From Streptomyces coelicoflavus (GTDB lineage Bacteria; Actinomycetota; Actinomycetes; Streptomycetales; Streptomycetaceae), in assembly GCF_003112555.1 (NCBI RefSeq), contig NZ_BEWB01000005.1, positions 434,001-498,000 on the forward strand: DNA of 64,000 bases, given 5' to 3'. Both the position numbers and the translations under genes were made by a program. Of the stretch, positions 36,234 through 47,332 are shown piece by piece; position 1 is the first letter of the stretch; the number at the start of each line of letters is the position of its first letter. A model generated the notes under the pieces. The model worked only from the letters and a program-made list of their open reading frames with translations. It was not told the DNA's origin and searched no databases.

Positions 36234-36308
36234 GTTGCTCTCATCCCCTCAGGACGCGTGGACTCCACGGTCCGGACGGTAGGCGCGGACCTGCGGGTCC
36301 ACGGCGGT

Positions 36309-36323
36309 GAGTCCCACTGACCG
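36309..36323. promoter_or_regulatory. Steroid-island motif copy 1 at kshA/SDR promoters
   Basis: GAGTCCCACTGACCG is the motif read on the opposite strand with one arm mismatch. The 17-bp GTACCGGTCAGTGGGAC (minus strand, 36327-36311) is identical to 53447-53463. It overlaps a 12-bp palindrome ACCGGTACCGGT at 36320-36331, about 80 bp upstream of kshA. Confidence 0.7.
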
Positions 36324-36356
36324 GTACCGGTGGTCCGGGGCCGCGCGAGGGGCGGT

Positions 36357-36375
36357 CCCGGTCGGTGGGACCGGG
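36357..36375. promoter_or_regulatory. Steroid-island motif copy 2 at kshA/SDR promoters
   Basis: CCCGGTC and GACCGGG are perfect 7-bp arms around GGTGG. The centre is about 50 bp from copy 1 and lies 84 bp upstream of the SDR start at 36450. This is the most symmetrical copy in the window. Confidence 0.72.
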
Positions 36376-36449
36376 CCCCCGACGCCGCGGCCGGCGGGCG
36401 TACAGTCCGCCGCCCCGTCCGTCGGCACACGCAGTGAAGAGGAGCCGCG

Positions 36450-38523
<2,074 letters not shown>

Positions 38524-38532
38524 GGAGCCGCC

Positions 38533-40785
38533 ATGACCATCGGGCTCACCCAGGAGCACCGCGACCTGCGCGATGCCGTACGCGCCTTCGCGAACCGGCA
38601 CATCACCGAGAACACCCTCCGCGAGGCGGCCGACGCCGACAAGGAGATCCTCCCCGGCCACTTCAACGGCCTCGCCGAGCAGGGGCTGCTCGGACTGCAC
38701 CTGCCGGAGGACGCGGGCGGCGCCGGATACGGGCTGGTCGAACTCGCCGTCGTCACCGAGGAACTGGGGCGGGCCATGGCACCCGGACCCTTCCTGCCCA
38801 CGACGCTCGCCTCCGCCGTCCTGCACGCCGCCGGACACCGCACCCACCTCGCCGCGCTCGCCTCCGGCACCTCCTTCGGCGCCGTCGCGCTCGCCCCCGG
38901 CACCCTCGCCCTCACCCGCGCCGCCGACGGCACGGCCACCCTCACCGGCACCTCCGGACTCGTCGTCGGCGGCCACCTCGCCGACGTGTTCGTGCTGCCC
39001 GCCGCCGACGGGGGCCGCACCACCTGGCTCGTGCTGCCCCGCGCCGCCGTCGACACCACCGACGTCCGCAGCCACGACCTCACCCGCCGCTCCTCCCGGG
39101 TGACCGCGCGCTCGGTGGCCGTCCCGGCCGCCGACCTCCTCGCCCTCGCACCGGAGCGCCCCCGGGACCTCGCCGCGACCCTGTTCGCCGCCGAGGCCTC
39201 CGGCATCGCCGACCGCTGCGTCACCACCGCCGCCGACTACGCCCGGGTGCGCGAGCAGTTCGGGCGTCCCGTCGGTCAGTTCCAGGGCGTCAAGCACCGC
39301 TGCGCCCGCATGCTCGCCCAGGCCGAGCAGGCCCGCGCCTGCGCCTGGGACGCGGCCCGCGCGGGCGACCCCGGCGGCGCGGACCCCGGCGAGGCCGCGC
39401 TGGCCGCCGCCGTGGCCGGTGCCGTCGCCGTCGAGGCCGCGTTTGTCACCGCCAAGGACTGCATCCAGGTGCTCGGCGGCATCGGCTTCACCTGGGAACA
39501 CGACGCGCACCTCGCGCTGCGCCGCGCCCAGACCCTGCGCGTCGCCCTCGGTCCCACCGCCGCCTGGCGCCGCCGCGTCGCCCGCCTCGCCCTGGACGGC
39601 ACCCGGCGCAGGCTCGGCGTCGAACTGCCGCCCGAGGCCGAGACCGTACGCGAGGGCATCCGCGCCGAACTGCGGGAGGCCGCCGCTCTGGAGGGCAGGG
39701 AGCGCTCCGTCCACCTCGCCGACCACGGCTACACCGCCCCGCACCTGCCCGCCCCCTGGGGCAAGGGCGCCGACCCGGTGGCCCAACTCGTGATCGCCGA
39801 GGAACTGGCCGCTGCGGACCTCACCCCCGTCGACATGATCATCGGCGGCTGGGTGGTGCCCACGCTCATCGCCCACGGCGACGACACCCAGCGCGAGCGG
39901 TTCCTCGCCCCGAGTCTGCGCGGCGACATCCGCTGGTGCCAGCTCTTCAGCGAACCCGGTGCGGGTTCCGACCTCGCCGGCCTCACCACCCGCGCCGAGA
40001 AGACCGACGGCGGCTGGCGGATCAACGGGCAGAAGGTGTGGACGTCCATGGCCCGCGACGCCCACTGGGGCGTCCTGCTCGCCCGCACCGACACCGGCGT
40101 GCCCAAGCACAGGGGCATCTCGTACTTCCTGCTCGACATGACCAGCCCCGGCCTGGACATCCGGCCGCTGCGGCAGATCACCGGGGAGTCCGAGTTCAAC
40201 GAGGTCTTCCTCGACGACGTGTTCGTCCCCGACGACCTGCTCGTCGGCGCGCCCGGCGACGGCTGGAAACTCGCCCGCACCACCCTCGCCAACGAACGCG
40301 TCGCCCTCTCCCACGACGCCGTCGGCTCCGGCGCGGAAACCCTGCTGGAGATCGCCGCCGCCTGGGACGGGCCGGACCCCGACGGCCCTGACTCCGACGG
40401 CCCGGACCCCGACGGCCCGGACTCCGACGGCCTGGGCGAGGAACGCCTCGCCACCCTCGGCGGCCACCTCTGCGACGCCCAGACCGGCGCCCTCCTCGCC
40501 CTGCGCACCACGCTGCGCACCGTCTCCGGACAGCAGCCCGGCGCCGAGGCGTCCATCGCCAAGCTCCTCGGCGTCGAGGACCAGCAGCGGGTCTGGGAGA
40601 CCTGCGTGGACTGGCAGGGCGACGCCGCGCTCACCGGCGAGGGCGAACGCCACGACGCCATGTGGATGTTCCTCAACTCCCGCTGCCTGTCCATCGCGGG
40701 TGGCACCACCGAGGTCCAGCTGAACATCATCGGCGAGCGCCTCCTCGGCCTGCCCCGCGACCCCGAGCCCACCCGGAAAGGCTGA
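38533..40785 (+). CDS. Fused two-domain acyl-CoA dehydrogenase (ChsE3/FadE34-like)
   Basis: The 750-residue protein contains two acyl-CoA dehydrogenase units: about 1-355 (LHLPEDAGGAGYGLVELAVV, ending VLGGIGFTWEHDAHLALRRA) and about 385-745 (CQLFSEPGAGSDLAGLTTRA, GWRINGQKVWTS, FLNSRCLSIAGGTTEVQLNI). The fusion mirrors FadE34 (ChsE3), which desaturates C24 steroid-CoA thioesters in mycobacteria. That suggests handling of a C5 side chain, as in bile acids or partly degraded sterols. A tandem Asp-Gly-Pro-Asp/Ser repeat (about 611-633) is inserted in the second unit and looks like a recent expansion. Confidence 0.85.
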   Translation: MTIGLTQEHRDLRDAVRAFANRHITENTLREAADADKEILPGHFNGLAEQGLLGLHLPEDAGGAGYGLVELAVVTEELGRAMAPGPFLPTTLASAVLHAAGHRTHLAALASGTSFGAVALAPGTLALTRAADGTATLTGTSGLVVGGHLADVFVLPAADGGRTTWLVLPRAAVDTTDVRSHDLTRRSSRVTARSVAVPAADLLALAPERPRDLAATLFAAEASGIADRCVTTAADYARVREQFGRPVGQFQGVKHRCARMLAQAEQARACAWDAARAGDPGGADPGEAALAAAVAGAVAVEAAFVTAKDCIQVLGGIGFTWEHDAHLALRRAQTLRVALGPTAAWRRRVARLALDGTRRRLGVELPPEAETVREGIRAELREAAALEGRERSVHLADHGYTAPHLPAPWGKGADPVAQLVIAEELAAADLTPVDMIIGGWVVPTLIAHGDDTQRERFLAPSLRGDIRWCQLFSEPGAGSDLAGLTTRAEKTDGGWRINGQKVWTSMARDAHWGVLLARTDTGVPKHRGISYFLLDMTSPGLDIRPLRQITGESEFNEVFLDDVFVPDDLLVGAPGDGWKLARTTLANERVALSHDAVGSGAETLLEIAAAWDGPDPDGPDSDGPDPDGPDSDGLGEERLATLGGHLCDAQTGALLALRTTLRTVSGQQPGAEASIAKLLGVEDQQRVWETCVDWQGDAALTGEGERHDAMWMFLNSRCLSIAGGTTEVQLNIIGERLLGLPRDPEPTRKG
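40366..40431 (+). repeat. Tandem repeat inside the ChsE3-like gene
   Basis: A 15-bp unit of the type GGCCCGGACYCCGAC repeats four times or more in frame and encodes DGPDPDGPDSD-type text. It lies within the second dehydrogenase unit, just after the FAD-binding SHDAVGSGAETLLEI helix. Confidence 0.75.
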
Positions 40786-40792
40786 CCCGACC

Positions 40793-41686
40793 ATGCCCAT
40801 CGACCGCGACAAGGCGCTGCGCGCGGACCCCGCCGTCCGCGAGATCCGCTGGACCACGCGCGACGTCCTCCTGTACCACCTGAGCCTGGGCGCCGGTGCC
40901 GCCGCGGCCACCGACCCCGAGCTGCACCTGACCTACGAGAAGAAGCTCATGGTGCTGCCCACCTTCGCCCTGGTGGCCGGCACCGGTCCCTCCGCCGGCG
41001 AGGCCCCCGCACCGGGCCTGGAGATGCCCGGCATCGACGTCGACCTGCGCGCCGTACTCCACGCCGGACAGGGACTGCGGGTGCACCGCCCCCTGCCCGC
41101 CTCGGGCACCGCGACCCTGCGCTCCCGCGTCGCCGAGGTCCGGGACAAGGGCAAGGCCGCCCTCGTCGTCCTGGAGTCGTCGGCCACCGGCGCCGACGGC
41201 GAACCGCTGTGGACCACGACCACCCGCATCTGGGCCCGCGGCGAGGGCGGCTTCGGCGGCGACCCCGGACCCGAGGAGCACACGGCGGCACCGGACCGCC
41301 CCGCCGACACCGTCCTCACCACCGCCACGACGCCCCAACAGGCCCTGTGGTACCGGCTCAACGGCGACCTCAACCCGCTCCACGCCGACCCCGCCTTCGC
41401 CCGCTCGGCCGGCTTCGAACAGCCGATCCTGCACGGCCTGGCCTCCTACGGACTGGTCGCCAAGGCGCTGGTCGACGGCGTCCTGGGCGGCGACGTCACC
41501 CGCCTCACCGGCCTCACCGTGCGCTTCGCGGGACCCCTCGTCCCCGGCGAGTCGATCGTGACGTCCGTGTGGCGCGACGGGCCACCGGACGACGACGGCA
41601 CCCAGCGACTCCTGCTGCACGCCGCCTGCCCCGAGCGCGACGACGCGCCCGTGCTCACCCACGCGACGGCGACGGTGCGCCCGTGA
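40793..41686 (+). CDS. MaoC-family (R)-enoyl-CoA hydratase, ChsH3-like
   Basis: The 297-residue protein is a double-hotdog hydratase: LTYEKKLMVLPTFALVAGTG in the first half and the hydratase-2 motif YRLNGDLNPLHADPAFAR in the second, with Asp192, Asn194 and His197. It probably hydrates the enoyl-CoA produced by the preceding ChsE3-like enzyme, as ChsH3 (Rv3538) does. It starts 8 bp after that gene and its stop overlaps the next GTG (GTGA). A second, altered relative lies at 50095-50964. Confidence 0.87.
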   Translation: MPIDRDKALRADPAVREIRWTTRDVLLYHLSLGAGAAAATDPELHLTYEKKLMVLPTFALVAGTGPSAGEAPAPGLEMPGIDVDLRAVLHAGQGLRVHRPLPASGTATLRSRVAEVRDKGKAALVVLESSATGADGEPLWTTTTRIWARGEGGFGGDPGPEEHTAAPDRPADTVLTTATTPQQALWYRLNGDLNPLHADPAFARSAGFEQPILHGLASYGLVAKALVDGVLGGDVTRLTGLTVRFAGPLVPGESIVTSVWRDGPPDDDGTQRLLLHAACPERDDAPVLTHATATVRP

Positions 41687-42369
41687 ACGCCCGCGCCGCC
41701 GAAGGCACCCCAGCGTCCCCATCCGCATCCCCATCCGCATCCCCGTCCGCATCCGCGTCCGGCCCGCGCCTCGTGGCCGAGCCCCGCAGCGACGGCGTCG
41801 ACGCCGCGGTCGCCGCCGCCCGCCGCCTGGTCACCGCCCTGCTGCGGGCCGGTGACGGGACCGGCGCCGACATGACCGAGATCGCCGCGCGTCTCGACGC
41901 CGTCACCGACGGGCTCACCGAGAAGGCCCCCACCGTCCCCGAACGCCTCGCCGAGATGTGGCGCGGCGAGGGCGTCACCCGCCACGACCCCGTCACCGGC
42001 CCGGAGAACGCCGTCGCACCACCGCTCACCCTGCACGGCCGGGAGGACCGCTCCATCGAGGGCGTCGTCACCCTCGACCTGCCCTACCAGGGCCCGCCCG
42101 GCCACGTGCACGGAGGCGTGTCGGCGCTGCTCCTCGACCACACCCTGGGTGTCGCCAACCACTGGGCGGGCACCTCCGGGATGACCGCCGAACTCACCCT
42201 GCGCTACCTGCGTCCCACCCCGTTGTTCGAGCCCCTCACCGTCACCGGACGGCAGGTCTCGGTGGACGGCTCGCGGATCCGCACGGTCGGCGAGATCACG
42301 GCCGGCGGCCGGGTCTGCGTCACCGCGGAGGGCCTGTTCGTCAACAAGCAGCTGCCGCGGCCGAGCTGA
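41683..42369 (+). CDS. PaaI-type hotdog thioesterase
   Basis: GTG 41683 overlaps the previous stop. The 228-residue product starts with a low-complexity Ser-Pro-Ala tail (about 10-26) encoded by a 12-bp repeat. A helical region and a PaaI hotdog domain follow (GPPGHVHGGVSALLLDHTLG, TAELTLRYLRPTPLFEPL, VTAEGLFVN). It probably hydrolyses acyl-CoA intermediates, perhaps to free CoA from dead-end steroid thioesters. The substrate is inferred from context only. Confidence 0.83.
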   Translation: MNARAAEGTPASPSASPSASPSASASGPRLVAEPRSDGVDAAVAAARRLVTALLRAGDGTGADMTEIAARLDAVTDGLTEKAPTVPERLAEMWRGEGVTRHDPVTGPENAVAPPLTLHGREDRSIEGVVTLDLPYQGPPGHVHGGVSALLLDHTLGVANHWAGTSGMTAELTLRYLRPTPLFEPLTVTGRQVSVDGSRIRTVGEITAGGRVCVTAEGLFVNKQLPRPS

Positions 42370-42383
42370 GGAGGGAGACGACC

Positions 42384-43154
42384 ATGACAGAGCCGGTACG
42401 GAGCCTCGACGGCAAGGTGGCCCTCGTCAGCGGCGCCGGCCAGGGAGTGGGCCGGGGCATCGCCCTCGCACTGGCCTCCGAGGGCGTCCGCGTCGCCGTA
42501 CTCGGGCGCACCGCGGCCAAGCTGGAGGCGACCTGCGAGCTGCTGCGCGCGAGGGGAGTGGAGGCGGAGCCGTTCGTCCTCGACGTGCTGGACACGGACC
42601 GCATCCCCGGCACGGTCGACGCCGTCGCCGCGCGCTTCGGCCGCATCGACATCCTGGTCAACAACGCCTACACCGGCTGCTACGGCCCCCTGCTGTCGCT
42701 GTCCGGCGCCCAGTTCCGCAAGGGCTTCGAGAGCGGGCCGTTCGCGGCGTTCGCCTTCATGAACGCCGCGCACCCCCACCTGAAGCGGAACGGCGGAGCG
42801 ATCGTCAACGTCGTCACCTCCGCCATGGTCCGCTGGGACCTGAGCACCTACGGGGCCTACGCGGCGGCCAAGACGGCCCTGCGCACCCTCACCCGGGCCG
42901 CCGCCAACGAGTGGGGCCGCGACGGCATCCGCGTCAACGCCGTCGCCCCGCACGCCGTGTCCCCCGCCTACGCCACGTGGCAGGACGCCCACCCCGAGGA
43001 GGCCGCCGAGTTCAGCGCGACCATCCCGCTGGGCTACGTCGGCGACTGCGAACGGGACATCGGGCGGGCCGTGGTGATGCTGTGCGGGCCGGACGCCCGC
43101 TACCTGACGGGTGCCACCGTGCCGCTCGACGGCGGCCAGGCCAACTTCGACTGA
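42384..43154 (+). CDS. SDR-family oxidoreductase
   Basis: ATG 42384 follows GAGGAGGG at 8 bp. The 256-residue protein has SGAGQGVGRGIAL, VAVLGRTAAKLE (basic residue after strand 2, suggesting NADP), ILVNNAYTGC, a Ser in NVVTSAM and the YAAAK active site. NNAY replaces the usual NNAG. It is the last gene of the thiolase unit; a 3-hydroxyacyl-CoA or steroid hydroxyl dehydrogenase role is plausible but not shown. Confidence 0.83.
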   Translation: MTEPVRSLDGKVALVSGAGQGVGRGIALALASEGVRVAVLGRTAAKLEATCELLRARGVEAEPFVLDVLDTDRIPGTVDAVAARFGRIDILVNNAYTGCYGPLLSLSGAQFRKGFESGPFAAFAFMNAAHPHLKRNGGAIVNVVTSAMVRWDLSTYGAYAAAKTALRTLTRAAANEWGRDGIRVNAVAPHAVSPAYATWQDAHPEEAAEFSATIPLGYVGDCERDIGRAVVMLCGPDARYLTGATVPLDGGQANFD

Positions 43155-43220
43155 GCACCCGGCGCCGCCGGTCCGGACGCCCTCCCGGCGTCGCCGGCAC
43201 CCGCCCACGCCCGTCCCTCC

Positions 43221-43235
43221 CGGTCAGCGGGACCG
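43221..43235. promoter_or_regulatory. Steroid-island motif copy before the FadD17-like gene
   Basis: CGGTC-AGCGG-GACCG is a perfect inverted repeat with the same spacer type as the kshA and kstD copies. It is 171 bp upstream of the TTG start in the 251-bp gap between two operons. Confidence 0.68.
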
Positions 43236-43405
43236 TCCCGGCCCGGCCGACCCGCCCGCGGCTAGCGTCGCCGACGGCGGGAGGGACCGGGCGGGCGTGG
43301 CCCGAGGGGCGCCGTACGACCACCGACACGACGCGGGCGCACCGGCGCCCCGTCGCCGTACCGACGACACCGGCAGACCCGTCCACCGGGTGAGAGGGAC
43401 CGACG

Positions 43406-45067
43406 TTGCCACACCAGACGATTGCCGACCTGCTGCTCGCCCGCGCCGGGGACGACCACCCCGGCCTGCTGACCCGCGAACGGACCTGGACCTGGGACGA
43501 GGTCGTCGCCGAGAGCGCCGCGCGCGCCGCCCTGGCCGCCGAACTGCGCACCGAGGGGCCGTTCCACATCGGCGTGCTCCTGGACAACGTCCCCGAGTAC
43601 GTCTTCTGGCTCGGCGGCGCCGCGCTGGCCGGCGCGGCCGTCGTCGGCATCAACCCGACCCGGCGCGGCGCCGAACTCGCACGCGAAGTGCGGCACACCG
43701 AGTGCCAGTTGATCGTCACCGACCGGGCCGGCCTCGACCTGCTCGACGGCCTGGACGTCGGTGTGAAGCGCGACCGCTTCCTCGTCGTCGACGACCCCGG
43801 GTACGCGACCGCCCTCGCCGCCCACGCCGGGCGCGGACCCGCGCACGCCGCCCCGGACGTCACGGCCGCCACGACCATGCTGCTCCTGCTGACCTCCGGC
43901 ACCACCGGCACCTCCAAGGCGGCGATCTGCTCCCAGGGCAGGCTCGCCGCGCTCGGCGCCGCCAACAGCGCCAAGTACGACATCACCCGCGCCGACACCT
44001 GCTACTGCCCGATGCCGCTGTTCCACGGCAACGCCCTGATGGCCCTGTGGGCGCCGGCCCTCCACGCGGGCGCCACCATCGCCCTCACCCGCAAGTTCTC
44101 CGCGTCCGGCTTCCTCCCCGACGTCCGCCACTTCGGCGCCACCTACTTCACCTACGTCGGCAAGGCCATCGGCTACGTCCTCGCGCTGCCCGAGACGCCG
44201 GACGACGCGGACAACCGGCTCACCCACGCCTTCGGCACCGAGGCCTCGCCCGAGGACGCCGACCGGTTCCTGACCCGGTTCGGCTGCCGTCTCGTCGAGG
44301 GGTACGGATCCAGCGAGGGCGCCGGCATGCTCAAGCGCGTGGCCGACGGCCCGGTGGGCGCCCTCGGCAGGCCCGCCCGCGACGGCGTCCGCATCGTCGA
44401 CCCGACGACCCGCCGGACCTGCCCGCCCGCGCTGCTCGACACCTACGGCCGGGTGCGCAACCCCGAGGAGGCCATCGGGGAGATCGTCGACACCGAGGGC
44501 GCCGCCCGCTTCGAGGGCTACTGGAACAACGCGGCCGCCAACGCCGAACGCGTCCGGCACGGCTGGTACTGGACCGGTGACCTCGGCTACGTGGACGAGG
44601 CCGGCTACTTCTACTTCGCGGGCCGCTCCGGGGACTGGATCCGCGTCGACGGCGAGAACATCTCCGCGCTGCTCACCGAACGCGTCCTGCGCCGGCACCC
44701 GGGCGTCGTCGCCGCCGGAGTCTTCGGCGTGCCCGACCCCCGCTCCGGCGACCAGGTCATGGCCGCCGTCGAGATCCCCGACGGCACCCGCTTCGAGGAC
44801 CTGGACCTCCCCGGATTCCTGGCCCGCCAGGAGGACCTGGGCACCAAGGGCGCCCCGCGCTACGTACGCGTCTCGCACGGGCTGCCCACCACCGGATCCA
44901 ACAAGCTGCGCAAGAAGGAGATGCAGCTCGACGGCTGGCGCACCGACGACCCCGTGTACCGCTGGACGGGCCGCGGCGGCCCCGCGTACGGGCCGATGAC
45001 CGACGACGACAAGACCGCCCTGCGCGACGAGTTCCTCGCCAACGGCCGCGGACGCTTCCTGCCCTGA
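43406..45067 (+). CDS. Acyl-CoA ligase, FadD17-like
   Basis: The gene starts at TTG 43406 with GAGAGGG 8 bp upstream. The 553-residue adenylate-forming enzyme has the P-loop-like LLLLTSGTTGTSKAAIC, YCPMPLFHGNALM, LVEGYGSSEG, WYWTGDLGYVDEAGYFYFAGR and the lysine region TTGSNKLRKKEM. The arrangement fits FadD17, thought to activate steroid side-chain acids, and cholate-type CoA ligases. It leads the long operon to 52722 and so probably primes the substrate for it. Confidence 0.85.
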   Translation: MPHQTIADLLLARAGDDHPGLLTRERTWTWDEVVAESAARAALAAELRTEGPFHIGVLLDNVPEYVFWLGGAALAGAAVVGINPTRRGAELAREVRHTECQLIVTDRAGLDLLDGLDVGVKRDRFLVVDDPGYATALAAHAGRGPAHAAPDVTAATTMLLLLTSGTTGTSKAAICSQGRLAALGAANSAKYDITRADTCYCPMPLFHGNALMALWAPALHAGATIALTRKFSASGFLPDVRHFGATYFTYVGKAIGYVLALPETPDDADNRLTHAFGTEASPEDADRFLTRFGCRLVEGYGSSEGAGMLKRVADGPVGALGRPARDGVRIVDPTTRRTCPPALLDTYGRVRNPEEAIGEIVDTEGAARFEGYWNNAAANAERVRHGWYWTGDLGYVDEAGYFYFAGRSGDWIRVDGENISALLTERVLRRHPGVVAAGVFGVPDPRSGDQVMAAVEIPDGTRFEDLDLPGFLARQEDLGTKGAPRYVRVSHGLPTTGSNKLRKKEMQLDGWRTDDPVYRWTGRGGPAYGPMTDDDKTALRDEFLANGRGRFLP

Positions 45068-45069
45068 GC

Positions 45070-45141
<72 letters not shown>

Positions 45142-45158
45142 CAAGGAGAGAACGACAC

Positions 45159-46325
45159 ATGCACCTGCGTGAGAGCGCCGCGCACCGCGAGCTGCGGCGG
45201 GAACTGCGGGCCTACTTCGCGGGCCTGATGCCCGAGGACGAACGCCGTCGCGTCGGCGAGGAGGGCGTCGGCGGCGACCGCTTCCGCGAGGTCGTCGAAC
45301 GGCTCGGCGCCGACGGCTGGCTGGGCATCGGCTGGCCCACCGAGTACGGCGGCCAGGGCCGGTCCGTCGAGGACCAGTACGTGTTCTTCGACGAGGTCCA
45401 GCGGGCCGGACTGCCCTTCCCCTTCGTCACCGTCAACACGGTCGGCCCGACCCTCATGGCGTACGGGTCCGAGGAGCAGCGCAGGCGGTTCCTGCCCGGC
45501 ATCCTCTCCGGCGACATCGTGTTCGCCATCGGCTACACCGAGCCCGGGGCCGGGACCGACCTCGCCTCGCTGACCACCCGGGCCGTGCGCGACGGCGACT
45601 CGTACGTCGTGGACGGCTCCAAGATCTTCACCAGCGGCGCCAACACCGCCGACTACGTGTGGCTCGCCGCCCGCACCGACCCGGACGCGCCCAAGCACAA
45701 GGGCATCTCCATCCTCATCGTGCCCACCACCGACGAGGGCTTCGGCTGGAGCCCCATCCGGACGGTGGGCGGCATGGTCGTCACCGCCACCTACTACAGC
45801 GGCGTACGCGTCCCCGCCGCCGACGTCGTGGGCGAGGTGAACGGCGGCTGGCGGCTGATCACGGCCCAGCTGAACCACGAGCGCATCGGCCTCGCCGCCC
45901 TCGGCGGGCGCATGATCCAGCTCTGGGAACGCGTCCTGGACTGGGCGAAGGAGAACGGCACGGCCGACATTCCCTGGGTGCGCCAGGAGTTCGCCCGCAC
46001 CCACGCCCGGCTGGAGGCCATGCGGCTGATGAACTGGAAGATGACCAGCGCCGTCGCCGCCGGCACCCTGACCGGCGCCGACGCGGGCGCCGCCAAGACG
46101 TACGGCACCGAGACACACATCGCCGTCCAGCGCGGACTGACGCAGATCCTCGGCGCGGCCGGCCGCATCCGGCCGGAGTCACCGGGCGCCGTCCTTGCCG
46201 GACAGGTCGAACAGCTCTCCCGTCAGGGCGTCGTGAACACCTTCGGTGGCGGCGTCAACGAGATCCTGCGCGACATGGTCGCCACCCAGGGGCTCGGCCT
46301 GCCGCGCAAGGGGCGTGGCGCGTGA
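45159..46325 (+). CDS. Acyl-CoA dehydrogenase, ChsE2/FadE29-like
   Basis: The 388-residue enzyme has WLGIGWPTEYGGQGRSVEDQ, AIGYTEPGAGTDLASLTTRA, YVVDGSKIFTSGA, NGGWRLITAQLNHER and NTFGGGVNEILRDMVATQG. Length and neighbours fit FadE29 (ChsE2), which with FadE28 (ChsE1) forms the heterotetramer that desaturates the three-carbon steroid side-chain thioester. The presumed ChsE1 partner is encoded one gene downstream rather than adjacent. Its stop overlaps the ChsH2 start by GTGA. Confidence 0.85.
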   Translation: MHLRESAAHRELRRELRAYFAGLMPEDERRRVGEEGVGGDRFREVVERLGADGWLGIGWPTEYGGQGRSVEDQYVFFDEVQRAGLPFPFVTVNTVGPTLMAYGSEEQRRRFLPGILSGDIVFAIGYTEPGAGTDLASLTTRAVRDGDSYVVDGSKIFTSGANTADYVWLAARTDPDAPKHKGISILIVPTTDEGFGWSPIRTVGGMVVTATYYSGVRVPAADVVGEVNGGWRLITAQLNHERIGLAALGGRMIQLWERVLDWAKENGTADIPWVRQEFARTHARLEAMRLMNWKMTSAVAAGTLTGADAGAAKTYGTETHIAVQRGLTQILGAAGRIRPESPGAVLAGQVEQLSRQGVVNTFGGGVNEILRDMVATQGLGLPRKGRGA

Positions 46326-47332
46326 CCGGGCGGGAGGACACCCGACAGGACACCGGGTACGAGGAGCGGCTGCGGGCCTTCACCGGACGCGAGCTGCGCC
46401 CCCTTACCCCGGCCCAGGACCCGGTCAACCAGCCGATGATCCGGCACTGGACGGAGGCGATGGGCGACACCAACCCCGTCTACACCGACGCCGGAGCGGC
46501 CCGTGCGACCGGACGCGGGGGAGTGGTGGCACCCGCCTCGATGATCCAGGCCTGGACGATGCGCGGCTACGCCGCCACCGTCTCCCCGCCGGCCGGGCGG
46601 GACGGCTTCGACGAGCTGGTCGACCTCCTCGACGAGGGCGGCTACACGTCCGTGGTGGCCACCGACTCGGAGTTCACCTTCCTGCGCGAGCTGGAGCCCG
46701 GTGACCACGTCGCCGTCCGGGAGAGCGTGGAGTCGATCTCGGCGGAGAAGCGGACCGGGCTGGGCACGGGCAGGTTCGTCACCACCCTCAAGACGTACAC
46801 CGACCAGCACGGCGAGACCGTCGCCACCCAGCGCTGGCGCACCCTCCGGTTCCGCCCGGCACCGGCACCGGCACCGGAACCGGTGGCGGAACCGGAACCG
46901 GTGGAGGAGCCGAGCCCGCCCCCGGCCCTGCGGCCCCGGCCCGCGATCAACCGGGACAACGCCTTCTTCTTCGAGGGCGCCAAGCAGCACCTGCTGCTCA
47001 TCCAGCGCTGCGCCGCCTGCTCCACCCTGCGCCACCCGCCGGGGCCCTGCTGTCCGGAGTGCAACTCGCTGGAGTGGGACACCGTCGAGGCCTCCGGCCG
47101 CGGTCACGTGTACAGCTACGTCGTCAACCACCACCCGCGCCACCCGGCCTTCGACTTCCCGCTGGTCGTCGCGGTCGTCGAACTCGCCGAGGGCACCCGC
47201 CTCATCACCAACCTGACCGGGGTCGCGCCCGACGACGTCGCGATCGGCATGCCCGTGGTCCTCGACTGGCTCGACGCCGACCCCGATCTGACCCTGCCGG
47301 TGTTCCGGCCCGCCCCGACGGAGGCACCCTGA
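46322..47332 (+). CDS. chsH2: Steroid enoyl-CoA hydratase subunit ChsH2 (MaoC-DUF35 fusion)
   Basis: GTG 46322 gives 336 residues. An N-terminal MaoC-like hotdog domain (about 15-178, WTEAMGDTNPVYTD, GGVVAPASMIQAW) is joined by a Pro/Glu/Ala linker (about 180-205) to a C-terminal DUF35 domain. The zinc ribbon has Cys230, Cys233, Cys244 and Cys247. ChsH2 pairs with ChsH1 to hydrate the C22 steroid enoyl-CoA, and its DUF35 part binds the Ltp2 aldolase. Both partners are encoded downstream. The repetitive linker is longer than I would expect. Confidence 0.9.
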   Translation: MTGREDTRQDTGYEERLRAFTGRELRPLTPAQDPVNQPMIRHWTEAMGDTNPVYTDAGAARATGRGGVVAPASMIQAWTMRGYAATVSPPAGRDGFDELVDLLDEGGYTSVVATDSEFTFLRELEPGDHVAVRESVESISAEKRTGLGTGRFVTTLKTYTDQHGETVATQRWRTLRFRPAPAPAPEPVAEPEPVEEPSPPPALRPRPAINRDNAFFFEGAKQHLLLIQRCAACSTLRHPPGPCCPECNSLEWDTVEASGRGHVYSYVVNHHPRHPAFDFPLVVAVVELAEGTRLITNLTGVAPDDVAIGMPVVLDWLDADPDLTLPVFRPAPTEAP